Counted from the first letter of the stretch, positions 9,254 to 17,599 are shown. The stretch: 64,000 nt of DNA from Micromonospora luteifusca (GCF_016907275.1 NZ_JAFBBP010000001.1:434001-498000); one strand, 5' to 3'. A program made the numbers and translations. The notes: a model not told the origin generated them from the sequence alone.

Positions 9254-9287
9254 ATCGCGTACCCCCATCGCAGAGGAGCACGCCATC

Positions 9288-9944
9288 ATGCGTACCGATC
9301 TGATCCGTAAGACCGCTCTGACCGCCGCTGGTCTGGCCTTCACCGGTGGCGCCATCGTCGGACCGATCACCGCCGCGTACGCCGCGGACGCCAAGCCGGC
9401 GTCGCAGACGCAGTCTGATCGCAAGCCGTCGGGTGAGCGTCAGCTGGGTGTGCGCTACGAGGCGCAGCCGAACTTCTACTACTGCGGGCCCGCCGCGACC
9501 CGTAACGCCCTGAGCGTGCAGGGCAAGAACATCAACGTCGATGACATGGCCAAGGAGATGGGCACCACCGAGGCCGGCACCAACTCCATCAACGACATCA
9601 CCCCGGTGCTGAACAAGGAGACCGGCAAGGCTGACGCCTACCACTCGGTGGAGATCAGCAAGCCCGACGCCGACGCGAAGCAGACCGACCAGCTGCGCGC
9701 CGACATCATCCGCACCGTGGACGACGGACGGGCCGTGGTCGCCAACATCGCCGGCACCTCCAGCGACACCGACGGTGGTATCCACTCCTACGAGGGCGGG
9801 CACTACATCAGCGTCGTCGGCTACCGCGACAACGGCAACATCGTCAAGATCGCCGACAGCGCCGACCCCAACCAGGCCTCCTACGAGGTCACCGTCGAGC
9901 ACCTCGCCGACTGGATCGCCACCCGCGGCTACGCCACCAGCTGA
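9288..9944 (+). CDS. secreted C39-like (papain-fold) peptidase
   Basis: A 218-residue secreted protein: signal peptide (residues 1-33, TAAYAADA), a short polar linker, then a C39-type domain. The motif FYYCGPAATRNAL gives the catalytic Cys66. His and Asp follow in GGHYISVVGY and KIADSADP. Such stand-alone C39_2 proteins are thought to be extracellular cysteine peptidases or transpeptidase-like enzymes; no ABC transporter lies beside it, so a bacteriocin leader peptidase role is unlikely. ATG 9288 follows a GAGGAG site; the longer open frame upstream has no signal peptide at its start. Confidence 0.85.
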   Translation: MRTDLIRKTALTAAGLAFTGGAIVGPITAAYAADAKPASQTQSDRKPSGERQLGVRYEAQPNFYYCGPAATRNALSVQGKNINVDDMAKEMGTTEAGTNSINDITPVLNKETGKADAYHSVEISKPDADAKQTDQLRADIIRTVDDGRAVVANIAGTSSDTDGGIHSYEGGHYISVVGYRDNGNIVKIADSADPNQASYEVTVEHLADWIATRGYATS

Positions 9945-9957
9945 CCGCACACACCAC

Positions 9958-9993
9958 CGAAGGGCCGGACCCCACCAGGGGCCCGGCCCTTCG
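9958..9993 (+). terminator. strong hairpin terminator
   Basis: CGAAGGGCCGG pairs with CCGGCCCTTCG, continued inside by CCCC/GGGG around ACCA, and is followed by a T-rich stretch (tcgtctttccttt). It lies 14 bases after the C39-like stop. Confidence 0.85.
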
Positions 9994-10063
9994 TCGTCTT
10001 TCCTTTCCGCCAATTGCGGAACGTATTGACAAGTTTCGACATCAGGGTGAGGCTTGACTCGCT

Positions 10064-10075
10064 GAGAGCGCTCTC
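10064..10075. promoter_or_regulatory. candidate LacI-family operator GAGAGCGCTCTC
   Basis: A perfect 12-bp palindrome with the central AGCGCT core used by many actinobacterial LacI-family sugar repressors. It lies about 110 bp before the DUF1996 gene, just after TTGACA (10026) and TTGACT (10054) elements that could act as -35 boxes. Confidence 0.55.
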
Positions 10076-10185
10076 TCGCACCCGGCCTCAACCGGCCACC
10101 ACCAGTCTGGCCAGGGCAAACTCCGACGTCTTCGGCGGCGGCGTCGGAGCTGCCCCTGACCCGTCCCCCCGACAGGAGTCACACG

Positions 10186-11079
10186 ATGGACAGGGCCGCA
10201 CCCCTCTCCGGCATCCACCGCCGACTGCGCCTCGCCACAGCGATCGGCGCACTGCTCCTGCTACTCGGCACGTACGTCGTTTCCACCAGCACACGGGCCG
10301 ACGCCGCCATCGGCGTCAACGCCATCCGGGTTGCCGAGTTCCCCGCCGACTGCACCTACAGCCACCGGCTGCCGGACGACCCGATCGTCTTCCCCGGGCT
10401 GCCCGGGGCCTCGCACATGCACAGCTTCTTCGGCAGCACGGTGACGAACGCCAACACCACCCTCCCTGACCTGGTCAACTCCCCCAGCACCTGCAACCCG
10501 CGGGTGGACGTCTCGTCCTACTGGGTGCCGACCCTGTACCGCGACAACGTGCCGGTGGAGCCGGCGATCGCCACGTTCTACTACCTGGGCGAGGGCGTAC
10601 GCTCCGACGTCGTCGCGAACACCCAGCCGTTCCCGCTCGGGTTGCGACTCGTCGCCGGCAACGCGAAAGCCACCGGCTCGAACGACAGCATCGCCCGGTG
10701 GTCGTGCCTGCACGCCGGGCACGTGCCGCCGTCGAAGAACTTCGTCAACTGCCCGTCCGGCACGATGCTGGAGTCGTACCTGGACTTCCCGCAGTGCTGG
10801 AACGGCCGGGACCTGGACTCGCCCGACCACAAGAGCCACCTGGCGTACCCGGTGAACCAGGCCTGCCCGAGCACCCACCCGGTGCACGTGCCGAAGTTGC
10901 GGCAGGTGCTGCGATACCCGGTCACTGGCGACCCGTCGCGGTTCCGGCTCGCCTCCGGGCCGGGCTACACCATGCACGGTGACTTCTTCAACGCCTGGCC
11001 GGTGGCGGAGATGGCCCGTCGGGTCCAGGACTGCATTCGTCCCGTGATCAAGTGCGGTCACGACGGCCGACCGATCTGA
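10186..11079 (+). CDS. secreted DUF1996 domain protein
   Basis: A 297-residue protein with a signal peptide (hydrophobic residues 19-34, cleavage near RADAA). The body is DUF1996-like: CTYSHRLPDDPIVFPG, ASHMHSFFG, SYWVPTLY, and near the end YTMHGDFFNAW. Conserved His, Asp and Cys residues suggest a metal- or glycan-binding secreted protein; in actinomycetes and fungi these occur alone or fused to carbohydrate-binding modules. No enzymatic activity is established. ATG 10186 follows AGGAGTCACACG. The upstream LacI-type palindrome suggests carbohydrate control. Confidence 0.85.
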   Translation: MDRAAPLSGIHRRLRLATAIGALLLLLGTYVVSTSTRADAAIGVNAIRVAEFPADCTYSHRLPDDPIVFPGLPGASHMHSFFGSTVTNANTTLPDLVNSPSTCNPRVDVSSYWVPTLYRDNVPVEPAIATFYYLGEGVRSDVVANTQPFPLGLRLVAGNAKATGSNDSIARWSCLHAGHVPPSKNFVNCPSGTMLESYLDFPQCWNGRDLDSPDHKSHLAYPVNQACPSTHPVHVPKLRQVLRYPVTGDPSRFRLASGPGYTMHGDFFNAWPVAEMARRVQDCIRPVIKCGHDGRPI

Positions 11080-11101
11080 GTCGACAGGCTCCCACCACGG
11101 A

Positions 11102-11128
11102 GGCGGGTCCGGTCACCCCGGGCCCGCC
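11102..11128 (+). terminator. hairpin between the DUF1996 and DUF305 genes
   Basis: GGCGGGTCCGG and CCGGGCCCGCC pair over 11 positions (one G-T) with a 5-base loop, directly before the ribosome binding site of the next gene. It may be a partial terminator. Confidence 0.45.
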
Positions 11129-11151
11129 GTCCGGGGGCGAGAGGAGGTCGG

Positions 11152-11748
11152 ATGCGAACCCCCGTGAGCGCGTCCATGTCCCTGTTCCTCGCGGCGCTGC
11201 TCGTCACGGCCTGCGCCACCGGATCATCGACCACGACCGCACCGTCGACCGCCGCAGCCGCGGGGCCGTCCGGCTCGGTCTCGCCCAGCGGCTCGGCCAG
11301 CCTGTTCAGCCCCACCGACGTCGCGTGGCTTCAGCTGACGGTGGCGATGAACGAACGCCTACTGCCGGTGCTGGACATGGTGCCGAGTCGGACCACCGAC
11401 CGTGCGTGGCGAACCTTCGCCGCCCGGCTCGGCACGGTGCACCGCGCCGACCTGAGCACCGCCCGACGGCTGCTCGCCGAGTCCGGCGCCCCGGCTACCA
11501 ACCCGCACGAGGGCCACGACATGCCGGGCATGGTCACCGAGCAGGAGTTGACGACGTTGCGGTCGGTCACCGGTGTCGCGTTCGAACGATTGGCAGGTCA
11601 GCACGTACGAGCGCACCTGCAACAGGCGGTGCGGATCGCCACTGCGGAGCAGCGGAACGGCGTGTATCCGGCGACCACCGCGTTGGCCACGGAGGTGGTC
11701 CGGGCCGGCGACGCCGAGCTCACCCGACTCGATCGGTTAACCCCGTAG
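11152..11748 (+). CDS. DUF305 lipoprotein
   Basis: A 198-residue lipoprotein. The signal ends in a lipobox (LLVTAC, Cys22), followed by a Ser/Thr/Ala-rich linker. The helical DUF305 domain carries WLQLTVAMNERLLPVL and the His/Met-rich segment HEGHDMPGM. DUF305 proteins are ferritin-like four-helix bundles often found near copper genes, so metal binding at the cell surface is plausible (inference). The start follows GAGAGGAGGTCGG. It is convergent with the alpha/beta hydrolase gene after it. Confidence 0.85.
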   Translation: MRTPVSASMSLFLAALLVTACATGSSTTTAPSTAAAAGPSGSVSPSGSASLFSPTDVAWLQLTVAMNERLLPVLDMVPSRTTDRAWRTFAARLGTVHRADLSTARRLLAESGAPATNPHEGHDMPGMVTEQELTTLRSVTGVAFERLAGQHVRAHLQQAVRIATAEQRNGVYPATTALATEVVRAGDAELTRLDRLTP

Positions 11749-11798
11749 GTGCCGTCGGACAGCGCGATCGATCCCACGTCGTGCGCGCACCACAGCGC

Positions 11799-12482
11799 TC
11801 AGCCGCGACTGGTGACGATTTCGTCGAGCAGCGCGGCAAGCTCAGCCGGTCGGGACAGGAACGGGGAGTGACTGGACTCGATCCGCCGGACGTCGGTGGC
11901 CCGGTCGGCCATCTTCTCCTGTTGTGGCACCGGGATGGCCTGGTCGTTCGCGCAGATGATGTAGGTCGACGGGATCGAGCGCCAGGCCGGCTCGGTCACC
12001 CGGTCCACGCAGGCCCGCAGGCGCTGGTCGACCAGCTGGCTGATGGCCACCTCGGCCTCAGCGGCCGACAGGTCGCCGTAGAACGCCTCCCGTGGATCCC
12101 CGGTGATGGGGATCAAACCGTCGGTTTCCGCCGGGTCCGGTACACCGTGGAAGCTGAACATGGACTCGCCTCGGTCCAGCTGGTACGCCGCCAGGTAGAC
12201 GAGGTGCTCGACGTCGGGAAAACCGGTGGCGGCCTCGCTGACCGGGATGCCGCCGTACGAGTGGGCGACCACGACGACCGGTCCGCCGATCGCCGCGATC
12301 TCCTTGCGGACGGCGTCGGCGTCGTCCGGCATGCCTCCCCGGGCGTCCGGCCCCGAGGTGGGCAGGTCGACGGCCCGGGTCTGGTAGCCGAGGACGTCCA
12401 GTTCTACCCGGAGCCGGTCCCAGACGGCCGGCTGGTGCCAGGCGCCGTGGACGAGCAACAGGGTGGGGCGGGTCGAGGTCAT
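11799..12482 (-). CDS. alpha/beta hydrolase
   Basis: A 227-residue cytoplasmic hydrolase. LLVHGAWHQPAVW near the N terminus forms the oxyanion region, VVAHSYGGIP is the nucleophile elbow (Ser) and ESSHSPFLSRP supplies the catalytic His. It resembles the small esterase/salicylate-esterase-like proteins common in actinomycetes; the substrate is unknown. ATG 12482 starts directly at the beta strand leading into the fold; the frame upstream reads through an operator-like palindrome and is judged non-coding. Confidence 0.85.
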   Translation of the reverse strand: MTSTRPTLLLVHGAWHQPAVWDRLRVELDVLGYQTRAVDLPTSGPDARGGMPDDADAVRKEIAAIGGPVVVVAHSYGGIPVSEAATGFPDVEHLVYLAAYQLDRGESMFSFHGVPDPAETDGLIPITGDPREAFYGDLSAAEAEVAISQLVDQRLRACVDRVTEPAWRSIPSTYIICANDQAIPVPQQEKMADRATDVRRIESSHSPFLSRPAELAALLDEIVTSRG

Positions 12483-12498
12483 GGCCTGCGCTTCCAGT

Positions 12499-12531
12499 CG
12501 TCGGACAAGACGTCGGACATGCTGTCCGACG
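12499..12531. promoter_or_regulatory. candidate operator: 9-bp inverted repeat plus a direct copy
   Basis: CGTCGGACA occurs at 12499-12507 and 12511-12519, and its complement TGTCCGACG at 12523-12531. The last two form a 9-3-9 palindrome. The cluster lies 17-49 bp upstream of the hydrolase start, a typical repressor position. The TetR gene at 12759 is the nearest candidate regulator. Confidence 0.6.
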
Positions 12532-12598
12532 CACCAACGATAGCCGACTTCTCCACCCCGACCACCCACCCCGACCAGCGTCGATCAAGAGGTTTCTG

Positions 12599-12766
12599 TC
12601 ATCCGACCTGGCGTGTCGTGATGCAAACCTCCTGATCGCCGGTGAAGGGGTGGGGTGCGATTAGGGGGCATTTGCGGCCTTGCCAGCGGGAGCGGAGCCG
12701 CCGGGCCCATGCGAACGTGAGGCCGTGCAGCAGCACCAACGGTGGCCGTTTCTCGTCGTCAGTCAT
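12599..12766 (-). pseudogene. truncated alpha/beta hydrolase with a foreign tail (55 codons)
   Basis: A short frame beginning MTDDEKRPPLVLLHGL, which is the first beta strand and oxyanion loop of an alpha/beta hydrolase. After about 17 residues the hydrolase likeness stops. The remaining residues (RRLRSRWQGRKCPLIAPH and on to CITTRQVG) do not belong to that fold. The ATG (12766) overlaps the TetR stop by 8 bases, as expected for a formerly coupled tetR-hydrolase pair. I infer a hydrolase gene cut short by a repeat sequence that supplies the tail and stop. Confidence 0.6.
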
Positions 12767-13391
12767 TGCCGTGCCTCTCCTGCGTCCCGATCACCCGGAC
12801 GCTTGCCCGCAGGGAGTCGATGGTGAGGTCGAGGACCGCTTCGAGGTGGTCGATCTTGCCGGTGGAGAGCAGCAGCAGTACGCCACCCTGGATGCCGGCC
12901 AGCAGTGCCGCGGCAGCGCGGTCGGCGTCCACGTCCGGGCCGATGTCCCCGGTCGACTGCATGTGCCGGATGCCCTCGGTGATCGCCGCCTGCCAGCGCC
13001 ACATGAGCCCGGTCACCACCGCCTGCGCACCCGGCGCGCGTCGGCCGGTCTGACCGAGCAGACCGTTGAGTGGGCACTTCACACCCTGTGCGAGGTAGCG
13101 CTCGATGAGTCGGTCGCGCCACGCCAGCCAGGCCGGCCAGGACGTCAGGTTGCTGAGCATCGGCTCCTGGTCGATGAGCACCTGGTCGGCCTCGTGTTGG
13201 GCCACCGCGAGCAGCAACTCCTCCTTACCGTCGGGGAAGTAGTGGAAGAGCTGGCCCTTGCTGGTGCCGGTGCGGGCCATCACGTCCTCGAGGCGTACCT
13301 CGTCGACGCCGTGCTCCCGGATCTCGGCGGCCGCGCCGGCGACGATCCGCGCCCGGGTCGCCTCGCCCTTGCGGGTCAACGCCCGTGTCAT
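12759..13391 (-). CDS. TetR family transcriptional regulator
   Basis: A 210-residue protein. The N-terminal helix-turn-helix reads VRLEDVMARTGTSKGQLFHY (about residues 32-51). The C-terminal ligand domain contains KCPLNGLLGQTGR, with a Cys of the kind seen in TetR_C domains of electrophile- or redox-responsive regulators such as the YxaF/LmrA group. It is divergent from the aldo-keto reductase gene across a 141-bp gap that holds a palindrome, so it probably represses that gene and itself. ATG 13391 starts the usual short N-terminal arm. Confidence 0.88.
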   Translation of the reverse strand: MTRALTRKGEATRARIVAGAAAEIREHGVDEVRLEDVMARTGTSKGQLFHYFPDGKEELLLAVAQHEADQVLIDQEPMLSNLTSWPAWLAWRDRLIERYLAQGVKCPLNGLLGQTGRRAPGAQAVVTGLMWRWQAAITEGIRHMQSTGDIGPDVDADRAAAALLAGIQGGVLLLLSTGKIDHLEAVLDLTIDSLRASVRVIGTQERHGND

Positions 13392-13448
13392 GAGACCCCC
13401 GTCACCGTTTCTCGCCCCGACCTTCCGGTTTCACCCTAGCCCGCGGTT

Positions 13449-13464
13449 TGGACTTGCCGGTCCA
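13449..13464. promoter_or_regulatory. candidate TetR operator TGGAC-N6-GTCCA
   Basis: A 5-bp-arm inverted repeat between the divergent tetR and aldo-keto reductase genes, followed by a short T-run. It is the only clear dyad in the gap. Confidence 0.5.
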
Positions 13465-13532
13465 TTTTTGCCGAGCAAAGGTCTGGAACGCGCGGTCCGC
13501 ACGGGCCGACATGCGATCAGGAGGACGTGACG

Positions 13533-14636
13533 ATGAACCACTACTACCTGCTCGGGCGGTCCGGTCTGCGGGTCAGCCGGCTGGCACTGGGCACCATGAA
13601 CTTCGGCGTCGACGGGTTCCACGCCGCGTACGGCAGGACCGAGGAGGAGGCGGAGCCGATCTTTCGCCAATACCTGGAGGCGGGCGGGAACTTCATCGAC
13701 ACGGCGGACTTCTACACCGCCGGGGAGAGCGAGAAGATCCTCGGCCGCCTGATCGCGCGAGCCGGCGTCCGCGAACGGCTCGTGCTCACCAGCAAGGCCA
13801 CCAACACCGTCGACCCGAGCGACCCGAACGCCAGCGGCAACGGCCGCAAGCACGTCATGCGGGCCGTGGAAGCGTCGCTGAGCCGGCTCGGCACCGACTA
13901 CATCGACCTGTACCTGCTGCACACCTGGGACCGGATCACCCCGGTCGAGGAGGTCGTGCACACCCTCGACGACCTGGTGCGCGCCGGCAAGATCCGGTAC
14001 GCCGGCCTTTCCGACGTGCCGGCCTGGTACGCGGCCCGGGCACAGAGCTACGCCGAGGCGCACGGCCTGGCCCCGATGATCAACCTGCAGCTCCCGTACT
14101 CCCTGGTCAGCCGGGGCATCGAGGCGGAGTTCGTGTCGATGTCGCAGACCCTGGGCATGGGACTGACCGCGTGGAGCCCGATCGGTGGCGGGCTGCTCAG
14201 CGGCAAGTACCGACGGACCGACGAGGGCATGAGCGGGACCGGTCGGTTGACCAACCCCGACGCCCCGGGTCGGGAGATCAGCCCCGGCGACTGGAAGGTC
14301 ATCGAGGCGCTGGAGAGCGTGGCCGCCGACCTGGGCCGCAGCATGGCCCAGGTCGCGATCAACTGGGTCGCCACCCAGCCCGCCGTCGCCTCGGTGATTA
14401 TCGGGGCGAGCAGCCCCGAGCAGCTCGCCAGCAACTTCGACGCGCTGGACTTCGAGATCCCGGCCGACGCCCGTCGTCGACTCGAGGAGGCCAGCACCCC
14501 GAACCTCGGGCTGCCGTACGCCATGTTCACCCCGCAGTACCAGTCCTGGGTGGTGAGCCCCGGTCTCGGCATCGGCGACAAGCCGGCCGGCTACGCCCCG
14601 CCGGTGTTCAACGGCGCGACCCAGCCCACCAGGTGA
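13533..14636 (+). CDS. aldo-keto reductase
   Basis: A 367-residue NADPH-dependent oxidoreductase of the AKR (TIM-barrel) superfamily. The catalytic tetrad is visible: Asp and Tyr in FIDTADFYTAG, Lys in LVLTSKATN, His in LYLLHTWD. The cofactor region is near SVIIGASSPEQL. ATG 13533 is preferred over GTG 13527 because AGGAGG ends 8 bases before it. It is probably controlled by the divergent TetR. It likely reduces an aldehyde or ketone; the substrate is unknown. The C-terminal about 40 residues (YAMFTPQYQSW) are longer than in minimal AKRs. Confidence 0.9.
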   Translation: MNHYYLLGRSGLRVSRLALGTMNFGVDGFHAAYGRTEEEAEPIFRQYLEAGGNFIDTADFYTAGESEKILGRLIARAGVRERLVLTSKATNTVDPSDPNASGNGRKHVMRAVEASLSRLGTDYIDLYLLHTWDRITPVEEVVHTLDDLVRAGKIRYAGLSDVPAWYAARAQSYAEAHGLAPMINLQLPYSLVSRGIEAEFVSMSQTLGMGLTAWSPIGGGLLSGKYRRTDEGMSGTGRLTNPDAPGREISPGDWKVIEALESVAADLGRSMAQVAINWVATQPAVASVIIGASSPEQLASNFDALDFEIPADARRRLEEASTPNLGLPYAMFTPQYQSWVVSPGLGIGDKPAGYAPPVFNGATQPTR

Positions 14637-14750
14637 AAGAGCCCGGCCTGGCGCAGAGCCACACCACCCTGGTTCGTGGGTTCGTCGAGGCGTTCAACAC
14701 GGCACTGTCGGGCGACGTCGTGCCCAGTCACCAGGCCAGCAGGCGGACGG

Positions 14751-15476
14751 TTACGGCCGACTCTGTTCGGGGAGCTGGTTGCCGTAGTAGGCGCCGGCGC
14801 CGTGCTTACGGGTGAAGTGACGGTCCAGCAACCACTGTGGTGCGGCGGCTGCGGGGTTCAGCGACAGCGTCTTCAGGGCCATCTCCGCGACCGCCTCGCA
14901 GACGATCGCGTTCTCCACCGACTTGAGCGGGTTCGCCGCCCAGGTGAAGGGGCCGTGGTTGGCGGCGAGGGCGGCCGGGTTGGCCAGCGCCTCGGCCTCT
15001 CCCCCGATGAGTTCGATGATCGCGAGCGCCGTGTTGAACTCGTAGTCGTGGGCGCATTCGTCGGCCGTCAGGTCCCGGGTCACCCGGATCGGGCCGGCGA
15101 AGGTGTCGGCGTGCGTGGTGCCGAGCACCGGCACGTCCCGCCCGGCCTGGGCGAAGGCGACGGCGTGCGTCGAGTGGGTGTGGGTCACTGCGCCGATGGA
15201 CGGCCAGCGCAGGTAGAACGCGCGATGGGTCTCACTGTCGACGGAGGGCCTCAGCTCTCCGGCGACGACCTGCCCGGTCTCCAGATCCACCGGGACGAGG
15301 AGGTCGGCCGTGAGGTCCTGGTATGCCACCCCGGAGGGCTTGATCACGTAGATGCCCGCGTCCCGGTCGACCCCGCTCACGTTGCCCCACGTCAGCGCGG
15401 CGAGGCCGGCCTGGGGAATGAGGCGGTTCGCGGCGAGGACTGCCGCACGCAGCTCGGTGGATCCGGCCGTACTCAT
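14751..15476 (-). CDS. araD: L-ribulose-5-phosphate 4-epimerase
   Basis: 241 residues, close to E. coli AraD (231). Zinc ligands are in VTHTHSTHAV (His99, His101) and the third His is probably in the NHGPFTW segment. Substrate-loop motifs are TWGNVSGVDR, KPSGVAYQDL and PSVDSETHRAFY. The reaction interconverts L-ribulose 5-phosphate and D-xylulose 5-phosphate in arabinose catabolism. araA and araB are not adjacent. Its ATG overlaps the stop of the upstream membrane hydrolase gene by 4 bases (ATGA), so the two are translationally coupled. Confidence 0.92.
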   Translation of the reverse strand: MSTAGSTELRAAVLAANRLIPQAGLAALTWGNVSGVDRDAGIYVIKPSGVAYQDLTADLLVPVDLETGQVVAGELRPSVDSETHRAFYLRWPSIGAVTHTHSTHAVAFAQAGRDVPVLGTTHADTFAGPIRVTRDLTADECAHDYEFNTALAIIELIGGEAEALANPAALAANHGPFTWAANPLKSVENAIVCEAVAEMALKTLSLNPAAAAPQWLLDRHFTRKHGAGAYYGNQLPEQSRP

Positions 15477-16537
15477 CGAAGATGACGCCTTTCAGGTCGG
15501 GGGGTGACATCCACCGCAGAGCGATCCGTCGATGCGGCAGCGCGACGTGTTAACGCTAACGCACTGGCCGTTTCGGCAACTCGGGACGTCGGCGTCGCAT
15601 CACCCTCGTAGAGCGCGATGTACTGCTGGCGCAAGTCGGACTCCTCGGCGCCGAGCGCGGTGAGGTTCAGGATGTTGTGGCCGACACCCAACGCCTCCGG
15701 CAGGGTGTGGACCCGCAGCGGAATCGCGTTCGCGTCGGCGATCCGGCCTGGCACGCTCACTGCCGCGGACAGGTCCACCACACCGTCGAGCGGGCTGATG
15801 GCCACCGCCGCGCTCCGCAGACCGGTGCGTCGTGGCGGATTCGGCAGACTACGCGCGATCGACAGGTACTGGGTGACGGCGGAGAGGGAGTAGCCGCGCG
15901 ACGTGACGCGATCCGGGAGGAGGCGGCGCCCGTACAACACGATGAGCGGTTTCACCGCGAAGGCCGGTGCCTGGCGAGGGTCCGGGCCGAAGAACGGCGA
16001 CAGCAACAGCAGACGCCGTACGACGTCGACCCGAGCCTGGGCCAGCCAGGCGGCCAGCACCGCGCCACCGGAGATCCCGACGACGCCCACCTCGTCTCCG
16101 AGGCCCGCCGCGACGGCCAACGCCTGCGCGGCGTACGCGGTCAGTTCACCGGTCTGGACCCGGTGGTGGGCCCGACGATCGACGGTCCCGTGCTGGGGAG
16201 CCCGCGGAATCCAGACGTTGTACCCACGGTCGAAGAACTCCTCGGCCAGTCCGTCGTACTGGTCGGGCGCGAGGGTGTATCCGTGCAGCAGCAGCACGAC
16301 TCTGCTGGTCCGGGAGCCGTGGCTCAGCAGGCGACTGCGCGACTCCGGGCGGACCTCCGGATCCGCCGCCTCGGCGGCGACGACGGCCTCGGCGACCCGC
16401 GTGGCGGTGTCGAAATCGAGCGGTTGCGTCGGTGCGATGGACATCCCACGGCGGCTTGCCGGCCAGAGGTAGAGCCCGGCGACCGCCAGCACGACCAGCG
16501 CGAACACGCCGACGACGAGCGCGATGATCTCCGGCAT
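15473..16537 (-). CDS. membrane-anchored alpha/beta hydrolase
   Basis: 354 residues. An N-terminal transmembrane helix (about residues 4-26) is followed by a basic turn and an alpha/beta-hydrolase domain: VVLLLHGYTLAPDQY, then WIPRAPQHG, nucleophile VVGISGGAVLAAW (Ser), and the likely catalytic His in ALGVGHNILNL. The active site may face outside, depending on anchor topology. The substrate is unknown; similar proteins are annotated as lysophospholipase- or carboxylesterase-like. The 3' end overlaps araD by 4 bases, an unexpected partner for a sugar epimerase. Confidence 0.85.
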   Translation of the reverse strand: MPEIIALVVGVFALVVLAVAGLYLWPASRRGMSIAPTQPLDFDTATRVAEAVVAAEAADPEVRPESRSRLLSHGSRTSRVVLLLHGYTLAPDQYDGLAEEFFDRGYNVWIPRAPQHGTVDRRAHHRVQTGELTAYAAQALAVAAGLGDEVGVVGISGGAVLAAWLAQARVDVVRRLLLLSPFFGPDPRQAPAFAVKPLIVLYGRRLLPDRVTSRGYSLSAVTQYLSIARSLPNPPRRTGLRSAAVAISPLDGVVDLSAAVSVPGRIADANAIPLRVHTLPEALGVGHNILNLTALGAEESDLRQQYIALYEGDATPTSRVAETASALALTRRAAASTDRSAVDVTPRPERRHLR

Positions 16538-16613
16538 GGAGCAGATGCTGGCAGGGGAGGAATTCGTCGCCTCCGCAGGGGTGCGCCCCGGTGACAGGGC
16601 GCACCCCGATCAG

Positions 16614-17510
16614 CTATTCCGGAGCGTTCGACGGCGCGAAGACGACCCTGGAGCGCAACTGCCGAAACCCGGTCCGCTCCAACTCCGCCAGCACCGCCAC
16701 CCGGTGGGCGTCCACGTCGGCGACGACCTCGCGGGCACCACCGGCGGCCAGAACCCGGACCGCCTCGGCCAGCAACTCGGGCCGAGCCGCCTCGTCGAGC
16801 AGGCCCAGGTACGCGAGGAGCGGGAAGCAGGCGTCCCCGGCCGTGCCGACCAGACCCACCGGCTTCCCGGCCTCCCGGGCGATGCGCCACGCCTCGGGCG
16901 CATTCCCGAGCCAGGCCAGGGGGTCCGTGGCCAGGTCGACGCCGCCGACCGCCCGTGCGATCTCGACGCCGGTCAGTATGTCCGGCTCGGCGATCCTGGC
17001 GACCAGAGCGTTGATCTCCGCCGCGTCGACGGGCGGACGGAAGTCGTAGCGCCCGGAGGACGCCGGCAGAGGCGTGCCCGTCCAGGAGCACCTGAGCCGC
17101 TCCCCCCGCTCGGTCAGCCCGGCGAGCCGGGCCGCCGCCAGCGGCGCCCGCACCACGGCCAGCACCTCTGCTCGACGCCGCCAATGCGCGGGCAAGGCCG
17201 CGTAGTACAGGCCGGGGCCACCCAACGCCTCGTGGGCGGTGTGCAGCAGTTCGGCGCCCACCTCCGGCTCTGCGTCCAGATCGAACCGGTCCAGCCAGGG
17301 GGCACCCACGGCGCCCGGCGGGAGGAGCCAGGCCGCCCGGCCGACCACCCGGCCGGCGCGCAGGGCGACCCAGGTGTTCTCGGGCCGGTAGCCGCCGCCG
17401 GCGACACCGTCGGCGTACGTGATCTGCCGCAGTTGGGGCAGCGGGTCGGGCATCGAGTCGAACAGGTTTTCCTCGCCCGCGACGAGCGGACGAATGACCA
17501 GATCAGTCAT
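16614..17510 (-). CDS. GNAT-family acetyltransferase-like protein
   Basis: 298 residues, about twice a single GNAT domain. The N-terminal half (MTDLVIRPLVAGEENLFD, then ENTWVALRAGRVVGRAAWLL) and the C-terminal half (REAGKPVGLVGTAGD, ADVDAHRVAVLAELERTGFR) each show GNAT-like beta strands, so this is probably a tandem-GNAT protein. A clear acetyl-CoA R/Q-x-x-G-x-G/A motif is not obvious in either half, so one may be degenerate. ATG 17510 follows GGAGGACCAATCC. The target is unknown. Confidence 0.75.
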   Translation of the reverse strand: MTDLVIRPLVAGEENLFDSMPDPLPQLRQITYADGVAGGGYRPENTWVALRAGRVVGRAAWLLPPGAVGAPWLDRFDLDAEPEVGAELLHTAHEALGGPGLYYAALPAHWRRRAEVLAVVRAPLAAARLAGLTERGERLRCSWTGTPLPASSGRYDFRPPVDAAEINALVARIAEPDILTGVEIARAVGGVDLATDPLAWLGNAPEAWRIAREAGKPVGLVGTAGDACFPLLAYLGLLDEAARPELLAEAVRVLAAGGAREVVADVDAHRVAVLAELERTGFRQLRSRVVFAPSNAPE

Positions 17511-17579
17511 GGATTGGTCCTCCGGGAAGCGAGCGCCCCGGGTCAGGCCCGCGCGGACGCCGGAGCGCGGAGGGGGCGC

Positions 17580-17599
17580 AGAACATCGGACATTGTTCT
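17580..17599. promoter_or_regulatory. inverted repeat AGAACA-N8-TGTTCT
   Basis: A perfect 6-bp-arm dyad about 70 bp upstream of the GNAT gene and downstream of ltrA. The position fits an operator for the GNAT gene. The binding protein is unknown. Confidence 0.4.

Larger units (their letters stand above)
8335..9287. other. gene-free interval rich in repeats
   Basis: Nearly 1 kb without a convincing coding frame. It opens with a pyrimidine-rich tract on the plus strand (about 8340-8460), then holds two long inverted repeats, a pair of 35-bp direct repeats and a 9-bp hairpin just before the C39-like gene, each listed separately. I see no tRNA and no recognisable riboswitch. Confidence 0.6.

Noticed and set aside
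9153..9287. Possible riboswitch (c-di-AMP type) before the C39-like gene
   Set aside because: Only simple hairpins are visible; the conserved core sequences of known classes are not present.
17580..17599. LexA box
   Set aside because: AGAACA-N8-TGTTCT lacks the TCGAAC-N4-GTTCGA layout of actinobacterial LexA sites; kept only as an unnamed dyad.
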